A stretch of 64,000 nucleotides of DNA from contig JAEYPF010000001.1 in NCBI GenBank assembly GCA_023411115.1, positions 1 to 64,000 on the forward strand. Direction: 5' to 3'. A program made the position numbers and the translations under genes. Under the pieces are notes generated by a model. It had not been told where the DNA came from and ran no database searches. It saw only the letters and a list, made by a program, of their open reading frames with translations. Shown here piece after piece: positions 17,667-25,985 of the stretch. The stretch comes from Methanobacteriota archaeon (GTDB lineage: Archaea; Methanobacteriota; Methanobacteria; Methanobacteriales; Methanobacteriaceae). Position 1 is the first letter of the stretch, and each line of letters opens with the position of its first letter.

Positions 17667-18267
17667 CTCAAAAATCGTGGATTTTTGGGACCCTCAAAAT
17701 TCATAAGAATTTCGGGGCATCGGAAATCTTTGATTTCCGAAGGGTTAGAAAAATGCAAAGCATTTTTCTAAAAGTTCGTAAAATTTTCGGTGCTTACAAA
17801 ATCTTTGATTTTGTAGCCGTGAAAATTTTCAATTTTCACATGTTTGAAAATCGAAGATTTTCAACCGTAAAAATTCTACGAATTTTTACATGCCCAAAAC
17901 GCTGTCAAAATCTTTGATTTTGACGCTGTTAAAAATCAAAGATTTTTAACGCCCCGAATATGGAATGTTCGAGGGCACCGAAAATCGAAGATTTTCGAGT
18001 GCTACGCGTTTGAGGCCGTCGAAAAATCTGTTGAAATTAAAAATTTCGACGCTACAAACACTCTGTGTTTGTTGGCTTCGATTTTTCGGGCATTCGAAAA
18101 TTCTATGAATTTTCGATGTTTGTGAAACTTTCAGTTTCACAACCGCAAAAACCTACGGTTTTTGCATGTTGAAGGAATGCTATGCATTTCCTGAACCCCG
18201 AATGCTTCGCATTCGAGGGCACCAAACACTAAGTGTTTGAGTGCCGCAAAAATTAAAAAATTTTTGC
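17667..18267. repeat. tandem array of about 22 short hairpins (double-hairpin element array)
   Basis: Nearly every base belongs to one of about 22 consecutive palindromes with perfect or near-perfect inner stems of 7-12 bp and mostly 3-nt loops. Examples are TCGGAAATC-ttt (17720-17740), TACAAAATC-ttt (17795-17815), GTGAAAATT-ttc (17819-17839), TTGAAAATC-gaa (17844-17864), GTAAAAATTC-tac (17867-17889), GTCAAAATC-ttt (17904-17924), GTTAAAAATC-aaa (17928-17950), TCGAAAATTC-tat (18094-18116), TTGTGAAACT-ttc (18120-18142), GCAAAAACC-tac (18145-18165) and CGAATGC-ttc (18199-18215). Stem sequences differ but outer trinucleotides (CCC/GGG, CAC/GTG, CAT/ATG, GTT/AAC) recur, often with a bulged A. A paired unit CCC..GGGCAC..GTG spans 17952-18001 and 18196-18243. 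No ORF is supported. The array fills the space between tfrB and the methyltransferase gene. Confidence 0.9.
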
Positions 18268-18303
18268 AGGGTTTTATTTATTGAATTTTAGAGGGTATAA
18301 AAT

Positions 18304-19002
18304 ATGATTTATATAGTTTTTGTGGAACCAGAATCTCCAGGAAACATAGGTTTTCTTGCAAGGACTATGAAAAATTTTGGATTTACAGATCTAGTGCTTA
18401 TTAACCCATGTGAATTAAAAAATGAAGCTTATTATCAGGCAATGCATGCAAAGGATATTATATGGAATCATAAATCTTATATTTCCCTTGAAGAATTCAT
18501 TGAAACTGAAAAAATAGATTTCACAGTTGGCACAACACGTATGGCTGGTGGAAGCTACAATGTTTCAAGAATTGCAGTCACACCGGAGCAGCTTACAGAA
18601 TCATTAAATATAACTGGAAATATCGCCATAGTATTTGGGAGGGAAGGTAACGGCCTTTATAATGAGGAAATAGAACTCTGTGATGTGGTTGTAACTATAC
18701 CTACAAATGAGGATTATCCTGTATTGAACATTTCCCATGCTGCAGCGATTATATTATATGAGATATTTAAGAAAGAGAAGAGTTATCCTAGAGAAGAACT
18801 TGAAGTAGCTACAAAATCCGAAAAAGAGCTTTTAATAAAAGAAATGGATGATGTAATTAAATACACAGGTTATCCTCCTCATAAAATGAAAACAGCGTCT
18901 ACAGTTTTTAGAAGAATTATGGGAAGGGCATTCATCTCTGGACGTGAAGCACATACTTTGATAGGGACTTTAAGAAGAATAAGGCTTAAATTGAAGGAAT
19001 AA
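18304..19002 (+). CDS. SpoU/TrmJ-type tRNA 2'-O-methyltransferase
   Basis: The 232-residue protein has the three SPOUT motifs of the TrmH/TrmJ group: motif 1 PGNIGFLARTMKNFG, motif 2 IVFGREGNGLYNEE and motif 3 LNISHAAAIILYE. It transfers a methyl group from S-adenosylmethionine to a ribose 2'-OH, most likely position 32 of tRNA as in archaeal TrmJ. The C-terminal helical extension (TASTVFRRIMGRAF) matches TrmJ. A GAGGGT ribosome site precedes the ATG. The upstream region is entirely the hairpin array, so its own promoter is either inside the array or it is read through from tfrB. DUF1512 follows. Confidence 0.85.
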   Translation: MIYIVFVEPESPGNIGFLARTMKNFGFTDLVLINPCELKNEAYYQAMHAKDIIWNHKSYISLEEFIETEKIDFTVGTTRMAGGSYNVSRIAVTPEQLTESLNITGNIAIVFGREGNGLYNEEIELCDVVVTIPTNEDYPVLNISHAAAIILYEIFKKEKSYPREELEVATKSEKELLIKEMDDVIKYTGYPPHKMKTASTVFRRIMGRAFISGREAHTLIGTLRRIRLKLKE

Positions 19003-19022
19003 TTATTTATATGGTGATAGAA

Positions 19023-20162
19023 ATGGCATTGTTTGGCTTGAATCCATTTTATATTGTTGTAATACTGGCAGTCATTTTACTCATTTTTTTAGTTCCCTGG
19101 ATTTTGAGAATAAGACTTTTATCGGGTATTACAAAGACTACGCTTGAACTGGAAAGTATGGTTGAAGAATCAAAGAATATCCTTATAAAATTATCTAAAG
19201 AAAAAGGAAAGCCTGTTCTTGATCCATCAGAAACCATTGAAGACTTTATGGAATTCTTTGTGGTCCCTCCAGTAGATCTTGACCCTAATGGTATTGTAAA
19301 GAAGTTTGAAAAAATTTTAGACCTCAGTGAAGATAGGTTTAAACAGATGGTAAAGGAGATAGCTCCTTTAGCAGATAAGGAAACCAGGGCAGATATTGTG
19401 ATGACGCTTAAGGCCACACTTGGCCTTAATGGGGTTGCAAAGCAGATAAGACATAACTTAGAGCTTGCAAGAAAAACAGGAAACTTGCAGATATTACTGA
19501 TGCTTCAAATGAGTCTTCCATTGATTATGAGAATTGTAAGGGCTCAATTTAAAGGTACAAAAGCTTTTTCTGAAGGAAAGCCCATTGGGGATGGCGTAGG
19601 TCCAATTGTAGCGGGCTTGCTTATGAAGGATTACAAAACTGAATATATGCATGAAATGGAAGATATGTATGTGGCTAAAAAGTCGATGGAAGAATATAAT
19701 GTAATCATAGTCCGTGCAAAAGGTCCAGGGGCTCGAATTGGAAAAATTGGAAAAGTTGTAAAATCTGTCATTGAAAAAGAAAATATAGATAAAATAATAA
19801 CAGTAGATGCAGCGGTTAAGCTCGAAGGAGAAGAAACAGGAAAGGTAGCAAGAGGTATTGGGGTTGTAATCGGTGGTTCAGGAGTAGATAAATGGACCAT
19901 AGAAGAAGAAATAGTAAATAAAGACATTGACATCGATGCCATTATTGTGAAAATGAGTCCTGAAGAAGCTATAAGTAATATGAACCAGAAAATTGCAAAT
20001 GCTGCAAATAAAGCACTTGAATTAGTGGAAAGATCAATTTTAAATTCTCCTGATAACATTAATATTCTTGTAGTTGGAGTTGGAAACAGTTGTGGAATTC
20101 CAAACATAGTGCAGGATATATCACAGATAGAAGTTAAGAAGAATGAAGCCCTCAAAAACTAA
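19023..20162 (+). CDS. DUF1512 family membrane-anchored protein
   Basis: The protein of about 379 residues has one N-terminal membrane helix (FYIVVILAVILLIFLVPW) and a long cytosolic region. I recognise it as the DUF1512 family of euryarchaea, whose function is unknown. I prefer the ATG at 19023, which has GGTGAT 4 nt upstream, over the one at 19011. Part of the C-terminal region (VIIVRAKGPGARIGKIGK, then GIGVVIGGSG) is glycine-rich and could bind a nucleotide. The last residues (ALKN) and the stop codon are encoded within a hairpin element at 20149-20171. It is probably co-transcribed with the methyltransferase upstream. Confidence 0.7.
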   Translation: MALFGLNPFYIVVILAVILLIFLVPWILRIRLLSGITKTTLELESMVEESKNILIKLSKEKGKPVLDPSETIEDFMEFFVVPPVDLDPNGIVKKFEKILDLSEDRFKQMVKEIAPLADKETRADIVMTLKATLGLNGVAKQIRHNLELARKTGNLQILLMLQMSLPLIMRIVRAQFKGTKAFSEGKPIGDGVGPIVAGLLMKDYKTEYMHEMEDMYVAKKSMEEYNVIIVRAKGPGARIGKIGKVVKSVIEKENIDKIITVDAAVKLEGEETGKVARGIGVVIGGSGVDKWTIEEEIVNKDIDIDAIIVKMSPEEAISNMNQKIANAANKALELVERSILNSPDNINILVVGVGNSCGIPNIVQDISQIEVKKNEALKN

Positions 20163-20200
20163 AAGTTTTTGGGGCACCAAAAATCGAAGATTTTTGAGTG
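20149..20200. repeat. double-hairpin element overlapping the DUF1512 stop codon
   Basis: Hairpin one is CAAAAACT-aaa-AGTTTTTG (20153-20171) inside CCC/GGG arms. Hairpin two is CAAAAATC-gaa-GATTTTTG (20178-20196) inside CAC/GTG arms with a bulged A. The joint GGGGCAC and the end GAGTG are the same as in two units of the large array. The TAA stop of the DUF1512 gene is the loop of the first hairpin. Confidence 0.8.
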
Positions 20201-20224
20201 AAATAAATAAAAAAGAGGGCTAGT

Positions 20225-20842
20225 ATGGCTATTTTAAGCGATAAACATATTAAAGAACATCTTGATGCAGGAAAAATCATTATAGACCCACTTGATGATC
20301 CTGATATACAGATACAACCATCTTCAGTTGATTTAAGAATAGGAAATGAGTTTAAGGGTTTCAGAATAATTAGAAAACCCTGTATAGATCCAATGGATGA
20401 ATCAGATATAGATTCTTATATGGAATCTTTTTTTATAGATGAAGGGGAACCTTTTATAATACATCCTGGCGAATTTGCCCTTGCCACAACTTATGAAACC
20501 ATAAAAGTACCAGATGACCTTGTTGCAAGGGTTGAAGGAAGATCATCCATGGGAAGGCTTGGAGTAACCATGCATGTTACAGCAGGTTATATAGACCCTG
20601 GATTCCATGGAAAAATCACCCTTGAGATTTCAAATATTGGTAAAATGCCAGTGGCATTATACACTGGGCAGAGAGTTTGTCAAATTGTCTTTGAAACCAT
20701 GACATCCCCAGCTGAAAAGCCATATGGTCATCCTGAAAGAGATAGTAAATATATGGGTCAGAAACGTCCAGAATCAAGTAGAATTAAGCATGATAAAGAT
20801 TTAATTAAAAAAGTCACCCTTAAAAAGGCTGATGGGCTATAA
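20225..20842 (+). CDS. dcd: dCTP deaminase (possibly bifunctional DCD/DUT)
   Basis: The 205-residue protein shows the trimeric dUTPase fold motifs: QPSSVDLRIG near the N-terminus, RVEGRSSMGRLGV (about 102-114), the catalytic HVTAGYIDPGFHGKITLEISN and a C-terminal tail. The Glu in TLEISN is the catalytic residue of dCTP deaminases. It deaminates dCTP to dUTP for thymidylate synthesis. The archaeal M. jannaschii enzyme also hydrolyses dUTP, and this protein could do the same. A GAGGGCTAGT ribosome site comes right after the hairpin pair. glyS follows. Confidence 0.92.
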   Translation: MAILSDKHIKEHLDAGKIIIDPLDDPDIQIQPSSVDLRIGNEFKGFRIIRKPCIDPMDESDIDSYMESFFIDEGEPFIIHPGEFALATTYETIKVPDDLVARVEGRSSMGRLGVTMHVTAGYIDPGFHGKITLEISNIGKMPVALYTGQRVCQIVFETMTSPAEKPYGHPERDSKYMGQKRPESSRIKHDKDLIKKVTLKKADGL

Positions 20843-20914
20843 TATATTAATTTTTAATAGATTTAGAAATTAATTACCCTAATTTTTTCATGATTTTAAC
20901 AGCGAGATGATACA

Positions 20915-22642
20915 ATGAAACATGATAAAGTAATGAATGTTGCAAAAAAGAGAGGTTTTCTCTGGTCCTCATTTGAAATATATGCAGGTGTTGCAGGATT
21001 CTACGATTACGGCCCTCTTGGGGCTATACTAAAAAATTCAATTATCAACAAATGGAGAGAATACTACATTGTAAGGGAGGGATTCTATGAAATAGAATCT
21101 CCCACTGTAATGCCAGAAGAAGCATTAAAAGCTTCAGGACATGTTGATCACTTTACTGACCCAATGACTGAGTGTAAAGACTGTTTAGAAGTTTACAGGG
21201 CAGATCATATAATTGAAGAAGTAGTCAATAAAGACTTGGATGGTTTAAGCAATGAAGAACTTACTGAAATGATCTTTGAAGAAGAAATTGGATGCCCTAA
21301 ATGCGGTAGTCAGCTGTCCCGCGTTTGGAATTATAACCTTATGTTTCAGACATTAATCGGTGCTAAAGGTAAAAAAACAGGTTACATGCGCCCTGAGACA
21401 GCTCAGGGTATATTTATACCATTTAAAAGGCTTCTGCGATTTTTCAGGGGTAAATTACCATTTGGAGTTGTTCAAATAGGTAAAGCCTACCGAAACGAAA
21501 TATCTCCAAGACAGGGAGTAATAAGACTACGTGAATTTACTCAGGCAGAGGCAGAAATATTTGTAGATCCAAAGGATAAAACACATGAAAGATTTGATTC
21601 GATAAAAGACGAAATACTAAAGCTTTATCCTGCCGATGTTCAGATGACTGAAGGAGAATCCATCGAAATATCCGTAGAAGAGGCACTTGATAAGAAAATA
21701 GTATCAAGTCAAATGCTTATTTATCAATTATATCTTGCAATGAAGTTTTTAGAAGAACTTGGAATTCCTGATGAGGTTATAAGGTTCAGACAACATTTAC
21801 CTACTGAAATGGCACACTATGCAATTGACTGCTGGGATGTAGAAGTACATACTGAACGATATGGCTGGGTTGAAATAATCGGAATTGCAGACAGGACAGA
21901 CTTCGACCTCAGATCACACACTGAACACAGTACAGAAGATTTAAGGGTATTTATAGAGTATGATGAGCCTAAAAAGATTAAAAAATTAGTTACAAAGCCA
22001 AATATGAGTAAGTTTGGACCTTCATTTAAAGGGGATGCTCCAAAAATAATTAAGGAACTTGAAAATATAGATGCAGATGAAATAAAACAGGCTATTGAAA
22101 ATGATGGGGTCTTCAAACTAGAAATTAGCAATGATTCATTTGAACTGTTACCAGAACATGTCAATTTTGAAGAAATAGATGAAACAGTAAGGGGAGAGAA
22201 AATATTCCCTCACGTTATAGAACCATCTTATGGTATTGACCGTATAGTCTTTTCTGTGCTTTTACATACCTTTACAGAAGATAAAGATAACGAACGTGAA
22301 TATTTCAAGCTTCCAGAAGATATTGCTCCAGTTGAAGTCAGTGTATTTCCACTTCTAAATAAAGAAGAACTGACAAAGGTCGCGCTTCAAATAAGAGATG
22401 ACCTGAGATTAGACGGCTTTATAGCGGAATATGATTCATCAGGTACCATTGGAAGAAGATATGCCCGTTCAGATGAAATAGGAGTTCCTTTTGCAATAAC
22501 AGTTGACCATGAATCCTTAGAGGATGGCACTGTCACTGTAAGAAATAGAGATAATCTGGAGCAGAAACGGATTCCAATTTCAGATATCAGCGATATTTTA
22601 GATGATTTGATAAGGTACGGGGCTGAATTTGAAGATCTTTAA
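20915..22642 (+). CDS. glyS: glycyl-tRNA synthetase (dimeric, archaeal/eukaryotic type)
   Basis: The 575-residue protein has class II motif 1 (AGFYDYGPLGAILKNSI), motif 2 (FRNEISPRQG-like YRNEISPRQGVIRLREFTQAE), a Zn-like CxxC pair (CKDC, CPKC), motif 3 (GIDRIVFSVLLH) and the C-terminal anticodon-binding domain (EVSVFPLLNKEEL). It charges tRNA-Gly in the cytosol. The length and domain order fit the alpha2 archaeal enzyme. It is preceded by dcd at a 72-bp gap with a GCGAGATGA ribosome site. Confidence 0.95.
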   Translation: MKHDKVMNVAKKRGFLWSSFEIYAGVAGFYDYGPLGAILKNSIINKWREYYIVREGFYEIESPTVMPEEALKASGHVDHFTDPMTECKDCLEVYRADHIIEEVVNKDLDGLSNEELTEMIFEEEIGCPKCGSQLSRVWNYNLMFQTLIGAKGKKTGYMRPETAQGIFIPFKRLLRFFRGKLPFGVVQIGKAYRNEISPRQGVIRLREFTQAEAEIFVDPKDKTHERFDSIKDEILKLYPADVQMTEGESIEISVEEALDKKIVSSQMLIYQLYLAMKFLEELGIPDEVIRFRQHLPTEMAHYAIDCWDVEVHTERYGWVEIIGIADRTDFDLRSHTEHSTEDLRVFIEYDEPKKIKKLVTKPNMSKFGPSFKGDAPKIIKELENIDADEIKQAIENDGVFKLEISNDSFELLPEHVNFEEIDETVRGEKIFPHVIEPSYGIDRIVFSVLLHTFTEDKDNEREYFKLPEDIAPVEVSVFPLLNKEELTKVALQIRDDLRLDGFIAEYDSSGTIGRRYARSDEIGVPFAITVDHESLEDGTVTVRNRDNLEQKRIPISDISDILDDLIRYGAEFEDL

Positions 22643-22722
22643 GATCAAATCTAAATTTTCAAAGTCAATCTTTGAGAATTAATCATTTTTTTTGAAATAC
22701 ATCAGTAAAATTAAAAAGAAAG

Positions 22723-23640
22723 TTAAATTGCGCTTATAATAAAGCACAATGGAAGTACAAAAAACCATTCGCCATGTACTATAAGCTGCATGGTACGTCC
22801 ATTAATCTTAGGGCTGTTACATACATAATGTATGTACCAGTAACTGTTAATAACCCCGAAAACCATTGTGATAAAAACACCAATGGAAAGTCCGTAGATT
22901 AGTAGCACTGAAATTAGGGGAATAATGGACAATGTGAATACTGATAATAATTTTTTTGTTTTTAATTTCCCTATTTTAACGGGGATTGTTATAATTCCAT
23001 TTTTTCTATCTCCCTCTATATCTTTTACATCAAATATGACTGTATTTACGAAACTTTTCACGAAGAAGAAGTAAAATATCGAAATGATAAATATCAGTGA
23101 TATTTCACTTAAATTAATCAGTGGAAGGAATGTTATGATAACTGCCCAGCTTAAAGCAGTAATGACATTCTTAACACCTATTATGTCTTTTAATCTCGGT
23201 ATTTTTGAAGATATCCTGATACTGTACATAATCCCTGCAAAAAGAGGGAATAAAATAATCAGCATGGCAAAAACGCTTTCTATAATTCCTAATATAATTG
23301 CTGTAATGTATGAAATAGCCACAGCTAAACTAAGAATTTTTTCTTTTCCCTGGATAAAACTGACTCTTTCCGGTGAATTAACCGAATCTTCTTCTTTATC
23401 TGTTAGCTTATTCATACAGTAAACTGCAAAAATTACAAGAAAAGTAGTTAAAAGTAGAGTCCAGTTAATTGCTGTTCCGAATAAAAAAAAAGAATAATAT
23501 GCTTTTAAAGACCCCCCTATTGATAAAAACAGGGAACTTGCAAGGAGAAAAGATATCAAACTCGTTATTTTCTTATGGCCTGAATTTATCAATTTGTACA
23601 GTGCAATGTTCCAATATTTTGTTTCATCTACCAATTGCAT
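22723..23640 (-). CDS. UbiA-family prenyltransferase-like membrane protein
   Basis: The protein of about 305 residues has eight or nine membrane helices. The two Asp-rich motifs of UbiA prenyltransferases appear in modified form, NKLTDKEED after the second helix and DVKDIEGDRKNGI after the fifth. These bind Mg2+ and the prenyl diphosphate. Substrate candidates in archaea are geranylgeranylglyceryl phosphate, hydroxybenzoate-like or chlorin-type rings, and the sequence does not decide. I chose the ATG at 23640 because GGAG lies about 10 nt upstream. A GTG at 23649 is too close to the SD. The gene is convergent with glyS. Confidence 0.75.
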   Translation of the reverse strand: MQLVDETKYWNIALYKLINSGHKKITSLISFLLASSLFLSIGGSLKAYYSFFLFGTAINWTLLLTTFLVIFAVYCMNKLTDKEEDSVNSPERVSFIQGKEKILSLAVAISYITAIILGIIESVFAMLIILFPLFAGIMYSIRISSKIPRLKDIIGVKNVITALSWAVIITFLPLINLSEISLIFIISIFYFFFVKSFVNTVIFDVKDIEGDRKNGIITIPVKIGKLKTKKLLSVFTLSIIPLISVLLIYGLSIGVFITMVFGVINSYWYIHYVCNSPKINGRTMQLIVHGEWFFVLPLCFIISAI

Positions 23641-23649
23641 TAAGATCAC

Positions 23650-24057
23650 TCTCCTTTAATTTATCAAAACAATAAATTTGAAAACTACTTACATAATCAT
23701 AAATATCTGTAATCTTGAATGCAAACTAATATTCATATATTCTCTATTCAATCTTGTTTTTGGAATTTATCTTTTAAAATACATTAAATTTAAGAATTAA
23801 TCGATTTAATCATTTTTTTAGTATGTTTATCAACTATATTGTTGAAAATCCTTTTATAATCGTTAAATTGGGATATAAATGAAAAATAACTATACTTTGG
23901 AATTTTTATATAATCAAAGTATAACATAGGATTTTTAAAAACAATAGATATTTGATGATATAAATAGTGAAAAAAAGAGGATTTATTCCTTAAAATACGA
24001 TTTGGAGGTATATACGGATGATTTAATAAGCAAGAAAATATTAAATCATCTATTTTT
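23650..24057. other. intergenic region with a doubtful reading frame
   Basis: A minus-strand frame (23790-24137) is open here but its only ATGs lie inside the neighbouring regulator gene in another frame. The translated C-terminal part (about 85 residues, rich in Tyr, Phe and Ile) reads like protein but has no motif, no ribosome site and strongly AT-driven composition. It could be a decayed gene end or chance. Otherwise the stretch holds the promoter of the prenyltransferase-like gene. Confidence 0.3.
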
Positions 24058-24882
24058 TCATAGCTCGAATTTTTCAGATTTTTGGCGGTAATATTCAAAT
24101 AGCTTATTACCCCAGATGATTGCATCATTATGCTCACTTATTAAATTCTTGGTAATGTCATAGGCTCCTTTTTCTATAAATAAACCAAAAGACAGGAAAT
24201 TATCTGTTACTGTAAATGCGATCTTTATATCTCCTTTTAATTTCCATAATGTAAGATTTCCCGTTGCAATTAATTCCTTCAAGTCATTTATCCCTTCATC
24301 CAGTGATTCAGTAGTCTTATTTAATATATCCTCTGTTAATATGAGATCTACTTTAATATCATTATATACTAAACTCTTAAATATTTTTGTATAATCATCG
24401 TAAAAGATAGGGGAAGCGCCCTTTATTTCTTTAGATTGAAGCACCTTCTGTACGTATGTTCCATGCGGTTTAAAAACATCAATATTATCCGATTCTATAA
24501 GTTCAGAATTACTTAGATCTCCAATTTCCATTAATAATTCGGGAGGTATGGCGTCTATTTTATGATTAATCCATAATTTCTGGAATTTTTTTAATGAAAC
24601 TGAGGTTTTAATCATATCTTCTAATTTTAGGGTCATAATTTTCCCAATTTCAGATAAAAAGAAACTATCTCCTTCTTTTAAAATTAAATCCTGTTTTTCA
24701 AGTTCAGTAATTCCATGCAGAATTGTGGATGATTGCATTCCAGTTAATTCTCTTAATTCCTTAGTTTTTTTTGGACCTTCGCTTAAACTGATCATGATTT
24801 TTATTCTAACACCTGATATACTATGGAATTTTAAATCATCCTTCACTTCTTCATAGAAGTTTAAAATGTCGGGTACTGGCAT
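24058..24882 (-). CDS. winged-helix transcriptional regulator with FilR1 (DUF1724) domain, paralogue 1
   Basis: The protein has an N-terminal winged helix (RIKIMISLSEGPKKTKELRELTGMQSS..., about 25-95). A C-terminal FilR1/DUF1724 domain follows, with IKGASPIFYDDYTKIFKSLV, VDLILTEDIL and IKIAFTVTDNFLSFGLF. The start at 24882 is supported by AAGGTGA 4 nt upstream. A longer frame begins at 24906. FilR1 domains were described in a methanogen regulator linked to the archaellum/filament system, and the ligand is unknown. It is the last of four tandem paralogues on the same strand, separated by 48-171 bp, with its own likely promoter. Confidence 0.85.
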   Translation of the reverse strand: MPVPDILNFYEEVKDDLKFHSISGVRIKIMISLSEGPKKTKELRELTGMQSSTILHGITELEKQDLILKEGDSFFLSEIGKIMTLKLEDMIKTSVSLKKFQKLWINHKIDAIPPELLMEIGDLSNSELIESDNIDVFKPHGTYVQKVLQSKEIKGASPIFYDDYTKIFKSLVYNDIKVDLILTEDILNKTTESLDEGINDLKELIATGNLTLWKLKGDIKIAFTVTDNFLSFGLFIEKGAYDITKNLISEHNDAIIWGNKLFEYYRQKSEKFEL

Positions 24883-24953
24883 AGATTCACCTTTAAAAAT
24901 CATCATTTGATACTTTTAACATTCATATATGTTATAAATTTATATAAATTAAC

Positions 24954-25802
24954 TTAATTAAAGCAAATTTCTTTCAAATCCTCTAAATTAACTTTTTGAG
25001 CTTTTTTCAGGTAATAATCAAATAATTTATTGCCCCATTGGAGTGCATCCTCGTCCTCACTTATTAAAAGCCTGGTAGAGTCATGTATTCCTTCATTTGA
25101 GAATAGCCCAAGTGTCATAATTTTATCTGTAACTGTAAATGCGACTTTAATATTGTTATCTAATTTCCATACAGTTAGATTTTCAGCTGAAATCAGTTTA
25201 TTTAAATCTTCCATACCATCAAGTGATTCAATGGTCTTTTTTAATATATCTTCGGTTAATATGAGCTCAACATTAACGCCTTTTTCTAATACAGTATTAA
25301 AAGTTTCTATATAATCTGAATAGAATATAGGAGAAACGCCTTTTATCTCTTTTGAATTTAAAACAACCTGGATGTGTGTTTCATGTGTCTTAGCAAGATC
25401 TGTATTTTCGGATTCAATAAGTTCTGATTTACTTAAATCTCCTATTTTCATTAATAATTCCTGTGGAATTGCATCTATTTCGTGATTAAGCCATAAATTA
25501 CGAGTTTTTTTAACTACGATAATCGTTTTAATTATATCCACTAAGTTAGATGTTATTTTTTGACCAATTTTAGTTAGGTAGTAGTTATTTCCATCTTTTG
25601 AGATCAACCTCTCTTTTTCAAGCTCTTTAATACAGTATAGAATACCAGATGTTTGCATTCCAGTTAATTCAGTTAAATTTTCAGTTTTTTTGGACCCTTC
25701 GCTTAAACTGATCATGATTTTTATTCTAACACTGGACATACTTTGGAATTTTAAATCATTCTTTACTTCTTCATAAGAATTTAAAATATCAGCTATGGTC
25801 AT
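24954..25802 (-). CDS. winged-helix transcriptional regulator with FilR1 domain, paralogue 2
   Basis: It has the same domain order as its neighbours: winged helix with VRIKIMISLSEGSKKTENLTELTGMQTS, then the FilR1 part IKGVSPIFYSDYIETF, VELILTEDIL and IKVAFTVTDKIMTLGLF. The start at 25802 has GGGTGA upstream. A longer frame begins at 25814. The 5' coding sequence is nearly identical at nucleotide level to paralogue 1 around the recognition helix (the SLSEGSKKT region), which indicates recent duplication or gene conversion. Changes fall in the recognition helix and ligand domain, so the DNA target may have diverged. Confidence 0.85.
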   Translation of the reverse strand: MTIADILNSYEEVKNDLKFQSMSSVRIKIMISLSEGSKKTENLTELTGMQTSGILYCIKELEKERLISKDGNNYYLTKIGQKITSNLVDIIKTIIVVKKTRNLWLNHEIDAIPQELLMKIGDLSKSELIESENTDLAKTHETHIQVVLNSKEIKGVSPIFYSDYIETFNTVLEKGVNVELILTEDILKKTIESLDGMEDLNKLISAENLTVWKLDNNIKVAFTVTDKIMTLGLFSNEGIHDSTRLLISEDEDALQWGNKLFDYYLKKAQKVNLEDLKEICFN

Positions 25803-25985
25803 AAATTCACCCAAAAACTATTAACCTAATTACTATTTAATATTCGTATATAAAAAATAATATTATTTGATAAGATAGGATAATATCAAAAATAAATGAT
25901 GTAATACTTTTTAAAATCTCTCAGCCCCGAAAGAATCTATAATCTAGGGCTTAAATACGATATTATAAAGTACCGTCAAAAATAA

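Noticed and set aside
17946..18140. 64-residue open frame on the minus strand within the hairpin array
   Set aside because: It arises from the palindromes, has no ribosome site and crosses five or more hairpins. Its composition is explained by the stems.
17667..18267. CRISPR array or integron attachment sites
   Set aside because: There is no constant repeat, no spacer of fixed length and no cas or integrase gene. Each hairpin has a different stem.
19631..20155. 174-residue frame opposite DUF1512
   Set aside because: It is an antisense shadow of a well-supported gene and has no signals of its own.
23790..24137. 115-residue frame beside the first FilR1 regulator
   Set aside because: Its start codons are inside the regulator gene in another frame, it has no ribosome site and AT bias explains the residues. 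I kept only a note that a decayed gene end is possible.
25923..25951. hairpin AGCCC...GGGCT between FilR1 paralogues
   Set aside because: The stem is 5 bp with a 19-nt loop and no T-run. It is too weak to call a terminator or member of the hairpin family.
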